The position numbers and the translations under genes are program-made. From contig DEYT01000085.1 in assembly GCA_002364975.1 (NCBI GenBank), forward strand, positions 6,973 to 31,649: a stretch of DNA of 24,677 nt, read 5' to 3'. Under the pieces are notes generated by a model, which saw only the letters and a list, made by a program, of their open reading frames with translations, was not told the origin of the DNA and made no database searches. Source of the stretch: Opitutia bacterium UBA3151. Its GTDB lineage: Bacteria > Verrucomicrobiota > Verrucomicrobiia > Opitutales > Seribacteraceae. Below are positions 1 to 8,321 of the stretch, piece by piece (the first letter of the stretch is position 1; the number at the start of each line of letters is the position of its first letter).

Positions 1-149
1 AGTTCCATCGGCTTTCCGTTCTCTTCAATTACTTCAACTACTCTTGAAAGCAGTGAATCAACCAAGCCTTGGTTAAACTGAGCCGCAACAACCCCAAGCC
101 TAAAGTTGCTAGGTTCAATAGGAGAAAAGGGTGGCTTTTCCAAGCTCAT
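1..149 (-). CDS. ribH: 6,7-dimethyl-8-ribityllumazine synthase, N-terminal part (cut by window edge)
   Basis: Only the first 49 codons are in the window; the gene continues past base 1. The reading from the ATG at 149 includes FRLGVVAAQFNQGLVDSLL at about residues 17-35, which matches the first beta-strand and helix of lumazine synthase (usual form: I-x-I-V-x-A-R/x-F-N). Lumazine synthase condenses 3,4-dihydroxy-2-butanone 4-phosphate with 5-amino-6-ribitylaminouracil in the penultimate step of riboflavin synthesis. Its ATG overlaps the TGA of the upstream ribBA gene in an ATGA tetranucleotide (146-149), so the two are almost certainly translationally coupled. The neighbour makes one of its two substrates, which supports the call. 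It was identified from a short fragment, and the active-site parts lie outside the window. Confidence 0.85.
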   Translation of the reverse strand, partial: MSLEKPPFSPIEPSNFRLGVVAAQFNQGLVDSLLSRVVEVIEENGKPME

Positions 150-1252
150 TGATCGGGAAGTAACACTCTATCTGTGATTTCCAAGCCGTACCCTTCGAGC
201 CCAACAACTTTTCGGTGATCGCGTGAGAGAAGTTTTAGCTTTTTCAGTCCGAGGGCAACAAGGATTTGGGCCCCAATTCCGTAATCCCGAAAGTCCATTT
301 TGGGCTGATTGAGCGGAGGGGATTTTGAATCATAATCTTGCGAGCTTTTAGGATCTGCTCTTCTAGGTTCCATATACAAAAGTGCACCCTTACCTTCATC
401 TGAGAGAGCTTTTAGGGTTTGATGTATGGTATTAAGCTGTCCTTTTTTTTCAATAAGTCCGAGTGAATCAACCAAAATATTCGCAGTTTGCACCCGAACC
501 AAAACCGAAGAATCATCTGCAGGATTTCCAATTGTTAGCGCATAGTGGATGCGTTTATCTAAAATACTTCGAAAGGCATGGAGGCGGAAATCTCCAAATT
601 CTGTGGCAAAAGATGACTCGGAAATTTTCTCAATCAATTGATCACGCTGATGTCGATATTCAATAAGGGATGCGATGGAAATCAGTTTTAGTCCCCACTT
701 TTTTTTGAGTTCTAAAAGGTCAGGAAGTCTTGCCATGGTACCATCCTCTTTCAGGATTTCACAAATTATACCACTGGGATGTAGACCAGATAGGGATGCT
801 AGGTCGATGGCGGCTTCAGTATGTCCCGCTCTCTCGAGAACACCACCTGGGCGAGCACGCAGGGGAAAAACATGACCCGGTTGCACGAGTTCCTCCGGAT
901 TGGCGGATGGATTCGCTAATATTTGGATAGTAGAAGCCCTGTCGAAAGCACTAATGCCCGTGGTAATTCCCTCCGCAGCATCAACTGAAACTGTAAAGTC
1001 AGTCCTCTGTGCTTCACGGTTATGGGGAACCATGCTCGAAATTCCAAGGCGGGACAATTGGTTACTGAGCAAAGGGACACAAATTAACCCCCTTGCGTGA
1101 ACGATCATATGATTGATTGCCTCGGGGGTCACTTTGGAAGCGGCCATGATCAAGTCTCCCTCATTTTCACGGGACTCATCATCGGTAACAATCACCATCT
1201 TGCCCATGGCGATGTCTTGGATGGCATCTGAAACGGAGTCGAAGCTATTCAT
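146..1252 (-). CDS. ribBA: RibBA-type protein: DHBP synthase with a degenerate GTP cyclohydrolase II domain
   Basis: Residues 1-200 are a 3,4-dihydroxy-2-butanone 4-phosphate synthase, which makes the four-carbon unit for riboflavin from ribulose 5-phosphate. The acidic metal/substrate motif DDESRENEGD is at 24-33, DFTVSVDAAEGITTG at 85-99, and RAGHTEAAIDLASLSG at 141-156. Residues 201-368 align with GTP cyclohydrolase II through FRDYGIGAQIL (321-331) and GLEGYGLEI (351-359). The catalytic parts are missing, however: there is no cysteine anywhere after residue 164, so the zinc site (C-x-TGD...S-x-RCDCG) is absent, and the RQEGRGIGL region reads EPRRADPKS. The second activity is therefore very probably lost. 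A similar DHBPS plus non-functional GCHII-like fusion has been described in Proteobacteria as RibBX (from memory). The gene overlaps ribH by 4 bases and follows ligA by 83 bases. ATG start; no clear Shine-Dalgarno. Confidence 0.93.
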   Translation of the reverse strand: MNSFDSVSDAIQDIAMGKMVIVTDDESRENEGDLIMAASKVTPEAINHMIVHARGLICVPLLSNQLSRLGISSMVPHNREAQRTDFTVSVDAAEGITTGISAFDRASTIQILANPSANPEELVQPGHVFPLRARPGGVLERAGHTEAAIDLASLSGLHPSGIICEILKEDGTMARLPDLLELKKKWGLKLISIASLIEYRHQRDQLIEKISESSFATEFGDFRLHAFRSILDKRIHYALTIGNPADDSSVLVRVQTANILVDSLGLIEKKGQLNTIHQTLKALSDEGKGALLYMEPRRADPKSSQDYDSKSPPLNQPKMDFRDYGIGAQILVALGLKKLKLLSRDHRKVVGLEGYGLEITDRVLLPDQ

Positions 1253-1335
1253 GAATTGGAGAAGAGGGTAGATACATTCTCCTTAACATATCGGACTGCG
1301 AAAGTTCTCACAATGTAAAATCCTGAAAATAGATT

Positions 1336-3378
1336 TTATCTTCCCTTGCTATCGAGAAGTTTTTCAAATTGTTCTTCTGAAAGAATTTCGATGCCTAAAG
1401 ACTCGGCTTTTGCAAGTTTTGACCCTGCACCCGGACCAGCCAGTAAATAACTTGTTTTCTTACTTACGCTAGATGAGACTTTTCCACCGCATGCTTCTAT
1501 CTTTGCACTAGCTTCATCACGTGTATACCTGACTAGGCTACCAGTAAGCACAAAAGTTTTATCTTGTAAAAAAAGGGCTTGATTACTCAATGATACCTCA
1601 GTCTGTAATCCAAATTCTACAAGTTTTTCAATTTCGGACCGGCTTACCTCTGAATTAAAAAAAGAAAAGATACTCTGAGCCATGATATCCCCAATCCCGT
1701 CTATGGCGATAAGCTCCTCCAATGAAGAAGAGGAAATTTTTTCCAGGCTATAAAAGTTGCGAGCCAAATCTTTAGCGGCTGCAGAACCAACATGTTTGAT
1801 GCCTAGCCCGCTCAATAGTCTCCATAAATCCTGCTTTTTACTGATTTCAAGAGCTTCAAGTAAGTTACGAGCTGACTTTTCAGCAAATCCTTCCAGGGAA
1901 AGAAGTTGCTCCATTGTCAATTGATAGAGATCAGAAATCTTAGAGACTATTTTTTTATCCACTAATTGCTTTATTACGGATTCGCCTAGGTTTTCGATAT
2001 CCATACACCCCCGGGAGGCAAAATACTCCAATCTCGCCATAATTTGATTTGTGCATTCGAGAGATGGGCAACGCCATGCGGCTTCTCCATCCACTCGTAT
2101 TAATTGAGCACCACATGCTGGGCAATGATTCGGAAAATTGAACGGAGTAGAATCGGTTTTTCTTTTTTCAAAGATAACCTCTATGACTTGAGGAATAATT
2201 TCACCCGCTTTTTCAACCATTACATGGTCGCCGATTCGAATATCCTTTCGTGCGATCTCATCTGCATTGTGAAGGCTGGCACGAGACACAATAGTTCCGG
2301 CAAGTTGTACGGGTTGTAGGCAGGCAACGGGAGTAATGGTTCCAGTTCGGCCTACTTGAAAGATAATATCTTCAAGAAGAGTTTCTTGTCTTTCTGATTC
2401 AAATTTGTATGCAATCGCCCAACGGGGTGCTTTGGATGTTGCACCGGCCCGTGCTTGCATTTCAAGTGAATCAAGCTTGATGACCGCACCATCTGTAGGA
2501 TAAGCGTACTGATGACGAAGTTGATCAAGCTCGAGAATCGATTCCCAAGCTTCATCCGCATTGGATACGGATTTAAGAAATTCCACAATCGGTGCTCCCC
2601 AATTTTTTAAAGCCTGATGAAAAGAGGATTGTTTACTGAAATAAGTATTAGGCTCACAGGCACCTAGTCCATAAAGAACAATCTCAAGCTTTCTTTTTTT
2701 AGATTCTTTTGGATCCAGTAATTTAACGGTTCCAGCGGCCAGGTTTCTCGGGTTTGCATAAAGAGAAAGCTCGAGCCTTTCTCTTTCTTCATTGATACGG
2801 CAAAATTCTTGATGACTCATGAAGATTTCACCTCGAATCTCAATCAATGGTGGTGGATGAAATGAACTTAAATCAGTGGGTAAATTTTCAATGTGATACA
2901 GGTTTTGGGTAACGATATCCCCCTCAACTCCATTACCTCGAGTGGTTGCCAAGGAGAGCTTTCCATCGATGTAAGTTAGGGAGATTGCGACTCCGTCAAT
3001 TTTGGGCTCTACTACATAGGGCAGGGTGGCACAATCAAAGATCTTTCTTAGTCGTTGATCAAATTCAAAGAATTCCTCTTTGTCGTAGGTGTTGTCCAAG
3101 CTTAGCATAGGTGCCCGATGCTTGTGGGACTGGAAAGAATCAAGACGGTCGTCTCCAACATGAATCGGAGTATCGCTTTCTTCCCTATCCGATTCTTGAT
3201 CTAAAAGGCCAAGCGGATCAATTTCTTGCTCTAGGGCGTCCAGTTCCTTTTTGAGTAAGTCATAAGCTTGGTCGGATATGCTTGGGTTGGATAATCTGTA
3301 GTAACTTTCGTCGTGCCTACGAACGATTTTCTTAAGTTCTCTTAATCTCTCAAGAGATTCGCTCTCCTCTTTTTTCAT
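1336..3378 (-). CDS. ligA: NAD-dependent DNA ligase LigA
   Basis: A full-length bacterial DNA ligase of 680 residues (family about 670). It seals nicks during replication and repair using NAD+ as adenylate donor. The N-terminal NAD-binding Ia region contains SYYRLSNPSISDQAYD (25-40). The adenylation motif is EPKIDG with catalytic Lys126, followed by RGEIF (182-186), the OB-fold region, and the conserved stretch around DGAVIK (296-301). The zinc finger uses Cys419, Cys422, Cys437 and Cys442. Helix-hairpin-helix repeats span about 455-580, and a BRCT domain about 603-680 (KTFVLTGSL, then GGKVSSSVSKKTSYLLAG). The ATG overlaps the TGA of the upstream C-S lyase gene by 4 bases (ATGA, 3375-3378), so translation is probably coupled. 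No key residue appears altered. Confidence 0.98.
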   Translation of the reverse strand: MKKEESESLERLRELKKIVRRHDESYYRLSNPSISDQAYDLLKKELDALEQEIDPLGLLDQESDREESDTPIHVGDDRLDSFQSHKHRAPMLSLDNTYDKEEFFEFDQRLRKIFDCATLPYVVEPKIDGVAISLTYIDGKLSLATTRGNGVEGDIVTQNLYHIENLPTDLSSFHPPPLIEIRGEIFMSHQEFCRINEERERLELSLYANPRNLAAGTVKLLDPKESKKRKLEIVLYGLGACEPNTYFSKQSSFHQALKNWGAPIVEFLKSVSNADEAWESILELDQLRHQYAYPTDGAVIKLDSLEMQARAGATSKAPRWAIAYKFESERQETLLEDIIFQVGRTGTITPVACLQPVQLAGTIVSRASLHNADEIARKDIRIGDHVMVEKAGEIIPQVIEVIFEKRKTDSTPFNFPNHCPACGAQLIRVDGEAAWRCPSLECTNQIMARLEYFASRGCMDIENLGESVIKQLVDKKIVSKISDLYQLTMEQLLSLEGFAEKSARNLLEALEISKKQDLWRLLSGLGIKHVGSAAAKDLARNFYSLEKISSSSLEELIAIDGIGDIMAQSIFSFFNSEVSRSEIEKLVEFGLQTEVSLSNQALFLQDKTFVLTGSLVRYTRDEASAKIEACGGKVSSSVSKKTSYLLAGPGAGSKLAKAESLGIEILSEEQFEKLLDSKGR

Positions 3379-4523
3379 GACAAGGCTTCGCAGGCTTTAT
3401 TCATTCTTTGCAAGGCTTCATGTAGTAATTGATTACTACATCCGAGATTAAGCCTGAGAAATCCAGGTGCCCCAAAATCCTTACCATCTGACAATCCAAC
3501 CCCATTTTCTTCGAAATACTTATGTGGATTATCTACGGGAAGTTCCCGGGCGTCTATCCAGAGCAGATATGTGGCTTGGGGAGAGTATGGGACCAGAAAA
3601 GGCATGCGAGATAATCCATTACAGGCGTCATCTCTATTTTGCGTTAAGTATTTAAGTAGTTCTTGCCTCCAAGGTTCACCATGACGATAAGCAGCTTCTG
3701 CTAATGCAAACCCCATTGCAGGAGGTTCAGGAACTATACCTTGACAGGCTTGCTTAAATTTAACTCTTAGTTGGGGTTCTGAGATAATCGCGAAAGAACA
3801 ACCAAAACCAGGAAGGTTAAAAGTTTTACTCGGGGCCATTAGGGTAATACAGCGCTTAGCGAGTTCCGGAGAAATGCTTGCTATGGGGAAATGTTTTGAT
3901 TCTGAATCCAGAATTAAATCACAATGAATCTCATCCGAACAAAGGTATAATTTTCTGGAAACAATCCACTCCGAGAATCGATAAAGCTCTGCCTCTGTAT
4001 ATGCGGTTCCCACTGGGTTATGGGGATGGCACAACATAAATAGATCTCCGGGTGAAGTATCAAGCTTTCCAAGGGCATCGAAATCGAAGCTGAAACGATG
4101 ATTCTCAAGCTTCATAGGGATTTCTTTAGAAGAAAGACCAAAATTTCCGGGAGCAGAAAGAAAGGGCGGATAAATTGGGATTTGGGTAAAAACTTGGGAC
4201 GAATCCATTTTCAAAGCCCGGCAACATACATTCAAACCGCAAGCCACGCTTGGTAACCAAACAATCCAGCTCTTTTGAATTTGCCAATCGTATAAATCTT
4301 TAGATCTCTGCAGGAGAATATCGACTAAAGTAATCGGGGTATGGCAGTACCCAAAGTTACCAAACTCAGCTGCTTTTACCGCAGCACTTACTACCTCAGG
4401 TGGAGATTTGAAATCCATATCGGCCACCCATAACGGGATAATGTCTGATCCGTCGTATTTTCCCCACTTCAAGCTGTGGGTGTTGCGGCGGTCAGGAATG
4501 CTTTCGAATAATTCTCTATTCAA
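3375..4523 (-). CDS. patB: PLP-dependent C-S lyase of the PatB/MalY class (cystathionine beta-lyase type)
   Basis: A fold-type I aminotransferase-like enzyme of 382 residues, the usual length for MalY/PatB beta-lyases, which cleave cystathionine or cysteine conjugates to pyruvate, ammonia and a thiol. The diagnostic start DRRNTHSLKW is at 11-20 and LWVADMDFKSPPEV at 31-44. HPHNPVG (166-172) and SDEIHCDL (196-203) contact the PLP ring. Lys233 in APSKTFNLPGF forms the Schiff base. The carboxylate-binding arginine lies in FLRLNLGCS near the C-terminus. Translation begins at a TTG (4523): an in-frame TGA lies four codons upstream, no ATG precedes the conserved N-terminus, and the resulting protein aligns from its first residues. 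It is followed by ligA with a 4-base overlap, and the beta-barrel gene lies 34 bases upstream. The exact substrate cannot be read from sequence. Confidence 0.92.
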   Translation of the reverse strand: MNRELFESIPDRRNTHSLKWGKYDGSDIIPLWVADMDFKSPPEVVSAAVKAAEFGNFGYCHTPITLVDILLQRSKDLYDWQIQKSWIVWLPSVACGLNVCCRALKMDSSQVFTQIPIYPPFLSAPGNFGLSSKEIPMKLENHRFSFDFDALGKLDTSPGDLFMLCHPHNPVGTAYTEAELYRFSEWIVSRKLYLCSDEIHCDLILDSESKHFPIASISPELAKRCITLMAPSKTFNLPGFGCSFAIISEPQLRVKFKQACQGIVPEPPAMGFALAEAAYRHGEPWRQELLKYLTQNRDDACNGLSRMPFLVPYSPQATYLLWIDARELPVDNPHKYFEENGVGLSDGKDFGAPGFLRLNLGCSNQLLHEALQRMNKACEALS

Positions 4524-4557
4524 GTTTCTTCACCCACCATCTTCTCTGGAAACTAAC

Positions 4558-5169
4558 TTATTGCCAGGAATAAAGATACTTCAGACCAATGAAATCAATT
4601 TCATTTTCCGTGGTATGGGAGTATTCGAAGGCCAAACCATGAACATCATCAATCCACCAAGTAAATCCAAGATCAAAGCAAAAGTCTGTAGATCCAAAAT
4701 TAGTCCACGATCCCAACAACTTGCCGCCAAGAGACAAAGAGAGTTCATCGGTAAATATAAGCTCGGTACCACCACGAAACGACCAAGTTAAACCATCTTC
4801 CGTCAAGCGGGCTTTGGCTTTGTCTTTCAGGTAGCCGATACCTGCTCCCAAAAATGGACGAAGCATACCACCTCCTATGCCGAGGTCATCAAGCCTACCT
4901 ATGTAATCAATCCCAAGATTCCACGAGGTGTCATCCTGAACACCCATTTCAATATTTGCGTAGTCCAAATAGATTTCAAAATCTGCAAAGTCAGATGCTA
5001 AGGAATTTATAGAAAGACTTAATTCGTCCCCTTCGATATCAACTCCATTCTTTCCTCCATCGAGCATAGAATATCCAAAACCATAGTAATACTCTCCCAA
5101 CCTAGATTTACTATGAACAATAGTTGAGCAAACAGAAAACATCAAAAATATTGAGCAAATAAGTTTCAT
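4558..5169 (-). CDS. Small outer-membrane beta-barrel protein (porin/OmpA-like fold), function unknown
   Basis: The ATG at 5169 gives a 203-residue product; a TTG four codons upstream (5181) is a possible alternative but less convincing. The N-terminus MKLICSIFLMFSVCSTIVHS is a signal peptide. The rest alternates polar and hydrophobic residues in strands with aromatic girdles, for example LGEYYYGFGYSML, FADFEIYLDYANIEM, LRPFLGAGIGYL, LSLSLGGKLLGSW, CFDLGFTWWIDD and FIGLKYLYSW. That pattern and the GAGIGY motif are typical of 8-10-stranded outer-membrane barrels of the OmpW/OmpA-like type. It ends in Tyr-Ser-Trp-Gln, not the usual terminal Phe, so recognition by the BAM complex may depend on an internal aromatic. 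The MFS gene lies upstream and the patB-like gene downstream in the same direction. No specific role can be assigned. Confidence 0.75.
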   Translation of the reverse strand: MKLICSIFLMFSVCSTIVHSKSRLGEYYYGFGYSMLDGGKNGVDIEGDELSLSINSLASDFADFEIYLDYANIEMGVQDDTSWNLGIDYIGRLDDLGIGGGMLRPFLGAGIGYLKDKAKARLTEDGLTWSFRGGTELIFTDELSLSLGGKLLGSWTNFGSTDFCFDLGFTWWIDDVHGLAFEYSHTTENEIDFIGLKYLYSWQ

Positions 5170-5245
5170 ATCAACACACAAAGAATAATTCGGATGTGAG
5201 TCAATGCGTAAGGAAGGGATAAAATTAAGATGTTCTAGATTTTTC

Positions 5246-6457
5246 CTAGATTTCCAATTCTTGAAAGCGTTTATTTTGAACTGTGGTTAAAAATAGGATG
5301 GTAGCAGTCAAAATAAAAAAAGCAGAAACCACTGATATACCTGTAAAACCAAGTGGTTTTACCAGAAAGTAACCTAAGAAAGGTGCACTTGACCCTCTTA
5401 ATCCAGTCAAAAACATGTGGACCCCCATATAGTCCGATTCCCTTCCTGTAGGGGCAATTTTTGTAACCCACAAATTCCATGCAATGTTTGCTCCTCCAGT
5501 TCCAAATCCGGCAAGAGCGGTCCCGATACTTAACCCCAAAAAACTGGAAGAGTTAAAATAAACTAAGATTGCAGATAACATGACTAGGTTAAGAGCAATT
5601 CGAAATTGCATGAAGTGAATCCGATCAAATAATTTCCCGCATACCAAAGCCCCAATCACTTTGAAAACTAAAAAGTTAGAAACTGCTATCAAGGCGATTT
5701 CTTCATTTTTCAGGTCTAATCCATTGGGGTTGGCAAGATATTCGATCCGAAGTGGAAAAGTCATGATGACTCCAAATCCAAGGATCATCCAAGCAATCAA
5801 AATTCGAAAAAACAGACGATCCTCGAAAGGGATAAAGAATATATTTCGTAAAAGATCTAGGCGGTTGACCATTTCAGAAACACTGGGAGACTTGGGCATA
5901 CAAAAATGAAGGAAGGAGCAGAATAAAGCTGCAAATGCCATGGTCCAGAGTGCGATTCTATGATCAGCGAATTCCAGATCCAGATATCTACCTAAAAAAT
6001 AGGAGGAAAGCATCCCACCCAGAGTGCTGAGAACTAAGTTTAATGAAAACCGAAACCCCCTCTCTTTTTTTAAATAAAACTCGGAGTAAATACTAATCAT
6101 TAAACTTGGAACCTGAGATAGGCAGATTTGTGCCATCAAAAGTGAAAGGGAAAAAAAGAGAATTTGATCGATATAAGAAGCTAAAAAAATAAAAAAAGCA
6201 CAGGTAGCCATTAAAATTCCACATTTTATCGAATTTGGAGTCTGTGATTTACCCCATAAGCCCATCAAAAAGGGAGATAAAATGAGACCCGCTGAGGACC
6301 CTGCTGCCAGAATTGCCTTACAGTAGTTAGGAGCGTTAAAGAAGCGAATCGCAATTAAGATAACAAAAATGGTAAATCCTGCTTCCAAGATACCCGCAAA
6401 AAAACCACGTGGAGTATCTACCTTAAATAAGGATTTCGGAACTGGGTTTATCACCAA
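5246..6457 (-). CDS. Major facilitator superfamily (MFS) transporter, substrate unknown
   Basis: An integral membrane protein of about 403 residues with roughly 12 hydrophobic segments (for example FAGILEAGFTIFVILIAIRF, AILAAGSSAGLILSPFLMGL, IALIAVSNFLVFKVIGALVC, LGLSIGTALAGFGTGGANIA). The length and the two-halves layout fit MFS carriers. A charged cytoplasmic loop near residues 190-215 (MPKSPSVSEMVNRLDLLRNI) separates the N and C halves. The motif APTGRESDYMGVHMFLTGLR and the following GYFLVKPLG resemble the TM10-11 loop of drug- or metabolite-efflux-type MFS proteins. No substrate-specific signature was recognised. The start is non-ATG: TTG at 6457 or the adjacent GTG at 6454; an in-frame TAA lies a few codons upstream. 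It follows the potassium channel gene by 36 bases and is probably co-transcribed with it. Confidence 0.85.
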   Translation of the reverse strand: MVINPVPKSLFKVDTPRGFFAGILEAGFTIFVILIAIRFFNAPNYCKAILAAGSSAGLILSPFLMGLWGKSQTPNSIKCGILMATCAFFIFLASYIDQILFFSLSLLMAQICLSQVPSLMISIYSEFYLKKERGFRFSLNLVLSTLGGMLSSYFLGRYLDLEFADHRIALWTMAFAALFCSFLHFCMPKSPSVSEMVNRLDLLRNIFFIPFEDRLFFRILIAWMILGFGVIMTFPLRIEYLANPNGLDLKNEEIALIAVSNFLVFKVIGALVCGKLFDRIHFMQFRIALNLVMLSAILVYFNSSSFLGLSIGTALAGFGTGGANIAWNLWVTKIAPTGRESDYMGVHMFLTGLRGSSAPFLGYFLVKPLGFTGISVVSAFFILTATILFLTTVQNKRFQELEI

Positions 6458-6493
6458 TTTCAGTATAATTTTTTATCCTGAACCTTCTCAATC

Positions 6494-8191
6494 TCAATTC
6501 GAGCAGAATTTGCTTTCAAAAGATTTTTCAGCGGCTTCATCCCCAATCAAGATAATCTCACCATTCTCGGAGAATTGATGATCTGGTGAGGGCGTGATGA
6601 TCGTTCCCTGATCGCCTTTAATCGCCACCAGACTACAACCTGTCTTTTCGGTTATCTTGGAATCTCTCAATTGTACCCCCACTAAAGATTCGGGAGTTTT
6701 TTGGCTAAAGATATCAAGTCCCTCAGTGACCATTAAAATCTCAGCCCGGTTCAGAAGGTTGAAAATGGTGTTTGCTCCCATGTGGTCTTGGGACATTACA
6801 AAGTCGGCTCCCGCACGATGTAAAGGCTCCACATTTCGATGGAGGAAAGCACGGGTGATTATCTGAATGTCGGGTCTTAATTTACGACAGTAAATCGTTA
6901 AATATATATTCGACTCGTCATTATGGCTAGTAATAATAACAGCGGGGGCATTTTTGAATCCTGCTCGGTCTAAAACCGCTTTTTCGGCTGCATCTCCATG
7001 GATTGAATTTTTTACCATTCCACATTTTTTTTCATCCGATTCAATGACCCGATAAGGAATATTCATCGATTCTAATGTTTTAGCCGTTTCTCTCCCAACT
7101 CGACCTGCTCCAATAATAATTACTGCTGAACCATTCTGAGAGAACCCGCTAAAAGATTGGTCATAATCTTTAAAGTTTTGCTCCCGTCCGGCAAGTAAAA
7201 GAACGGTGTGATTATTCAGTAAAGCAGTTGCTTCGGGAAGTTGAAAATGTCCGCGTTCCCACATGCCAACTACATTGACCCCAAACTCATCCCTGAGATT
7301 GGTATCCTTCAATTCTTTTCCTACAAGTGGGGTTCCATGAATGGTAGCTTCTGCAATTTGAACTTCATCAAAGGAACCAATAAGATGAGTATTATTGTCG
7401 GTACAACTTATTCGTCGAGCAAGAAAACTTCCCATTTGTTTAGCGGAGCGGATAACATGTGAGGCACCGGCCAGGCTAAGGATTTCCTCGGAAGTGGCCC
7501 GGTTGCAGGTACTTACTACCGTGAGGTTTGGTGCAGCGTCACGTGCACGGAAGGCAATATTGACATTACGGATGTCGTCATCTGTAGCTACCACCATCGC
7601 AGCTTGCTCAATGGCAGCATAATCAAAGGTTTCTGCTTCGTCTAAATTTCCAAGCATAACCGGGATATTCATGTCATGAAGCTCCAAGGCCTGCTTTAGG
7701 TTTTCTACGATTAAAACGAATGGGTATCCAAAATGGGTTAATTTGTCCATGAGTGCATGACTAATGGAGTCATAGTGCGTAAGGATAACGTGTTTCTCTT
7801 CAGTGGGTTCGTATTTGCGGGCAACCCTGGATCCGGTTTGGTATTCCATAAACGGCTTGTAAAGGAACTCCATAAAAACGAAGGGAAGAACGATGAACAA
7901 GTAAAAGACTCCGGTAAACATAACGAGCATTGAGAAGAGTCTTCCACTACTTCCGGTAAAGGTAATATCACCATAACCAAGGGTCGACATAGTGGTAAGA
8001 ACCCAGTAGAAAGCTTCAACCCATGGAATGTACTCGACCCCTCTTTCCTCCGACATCAAGTGCTTGAAGATATTCATATAAACCACAACAAAAAACACCA
8101 AAATGGATGCGAAACGGAAAAAACTAAATATGTTTTTTTGTTTTCTCTTTTGTTGAAAAGAGGAGGGAATCGACTTGATTACTTCTTTCAC
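6494..8191 (-). CDS. Potassium channel: two TM helices, TLGYGD filter and two cytoplasmic RCK (TrkA) modules
   Basis: A 565-residue channel subunit. TM1 is at about 22-41. The pore helix and selectivity filter are at about 57-76, with TTMSTLGYGD (filter TLGYG, residues 70-74) indicating K+ selectivity. TM2 is at about 84-110. The cytoplasmic part carries RCK_N1 (about 133-250), RCK_C1 (about 265-335), RCK_N2 (about 355-475, Rossmann motif GAGRVG at 361-366) and RCK_C2 (about 488-553). RCK domains form a gating ring controlled by ligands such as Ca2+ or nucleotides. The first module lacks the GxGxxG loop (residues 138-144 read THYDSIS) and probably does not bind dinucleotide there; the second is intact. 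Translation starts at GTG (8191): no ATG or TTG lies between it and the in-frame TAA upstream, and the next ATG would remove TM1. Divergent from the PQQ-propeller gene. Confidence 0.93.
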   Translation of the reverse strand: MKEVIKSIPSSFQQKRKQKNIFSFFRFASILVFFVVVYMNIFKHLMSEERGVEYIPWVEAFYWVLTTMSTLGYGDITFTGSSGRLFSMLVMFTGVFYLFIVLPFVFMEFLYKPFMEYQTGSRVARKYEPTEEKHVILTHYDSISHALMDKLTHFGYPFVLIVENLKQALELHDMNIPVMLGNLDEAETFDYAAIEQAAMVVATDDDIRNVNIAFRARDAAPNLTVVSTCNRATSEEILSLAGASHVIRSAKQMGSFLARRISCTDNNTHLIGSFDEVQIAEATIHGTPLVGKELKDTNLRDEFGVNVVGMWERGHFQLPEATALLNNHTVLLLAGREQNFKDYDQSFSGFSQNGSAVIIIGAGRVGRETAKTLESMNIPYRVIESDEKKCGMVKNSIHGDAAEKAVLDRAGFKNAPAVIITSHNDESNIYLTIYCRKLRPDIQIITRAFLHRNVEPLHRAGADFVMSQDHMGANTIFNLLNRAEILMVTEGLDIFSQKTPESLVGVQLRDSKITEKTGCSLVAIKGDQGTIITPSPDHQFSENGEIILIGDEAAEKSFESKFCSN

Positions 8192-8321
8192 TAATTTTCT
8201 ATTACTTTCGTAAGTGGAAAATCGATCATATGCGAGTTCAATTATTGATTAGGTACCCACAAGTTAAAAAATGCTTCGGATTCAAATTGATGAATGTGGA
8301 TGCATTGTTGAGACTCGGTTT
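8192..8321. promoter_or_regulatory. Divergent intergenic region between the K+ channel gene and the PQQ-propeller gene
   Basis: Both flanking genes start here in opposite directions, so two promoters are expected. The stretch is AT-rich with no long ORF. I could not identify a convincing pair of -35/-10 boxes or an operator on either strand, and neither start has a good Shine-Dalgarno sequence. The assignment rests on gene orientation only. Confidence 0.4.

Noticed and set aside
4408..4791. 127-codon plus-strand ORF across the patB-like start and the end of the beta-barrel gene
   Set aside because: It overlaps two well-supported minus-strand genes, its translation has no recognisable domain or signal, and it looks like an antisense shadow.
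5234..5250. TCTAG/CTAGA hairpin at the end of the MFS gene as a terminator
   Set aside because: Only a 5-bp AT-rich stem with no T-run on the minus strand, and it overlaps the stop codon; too weak to call.
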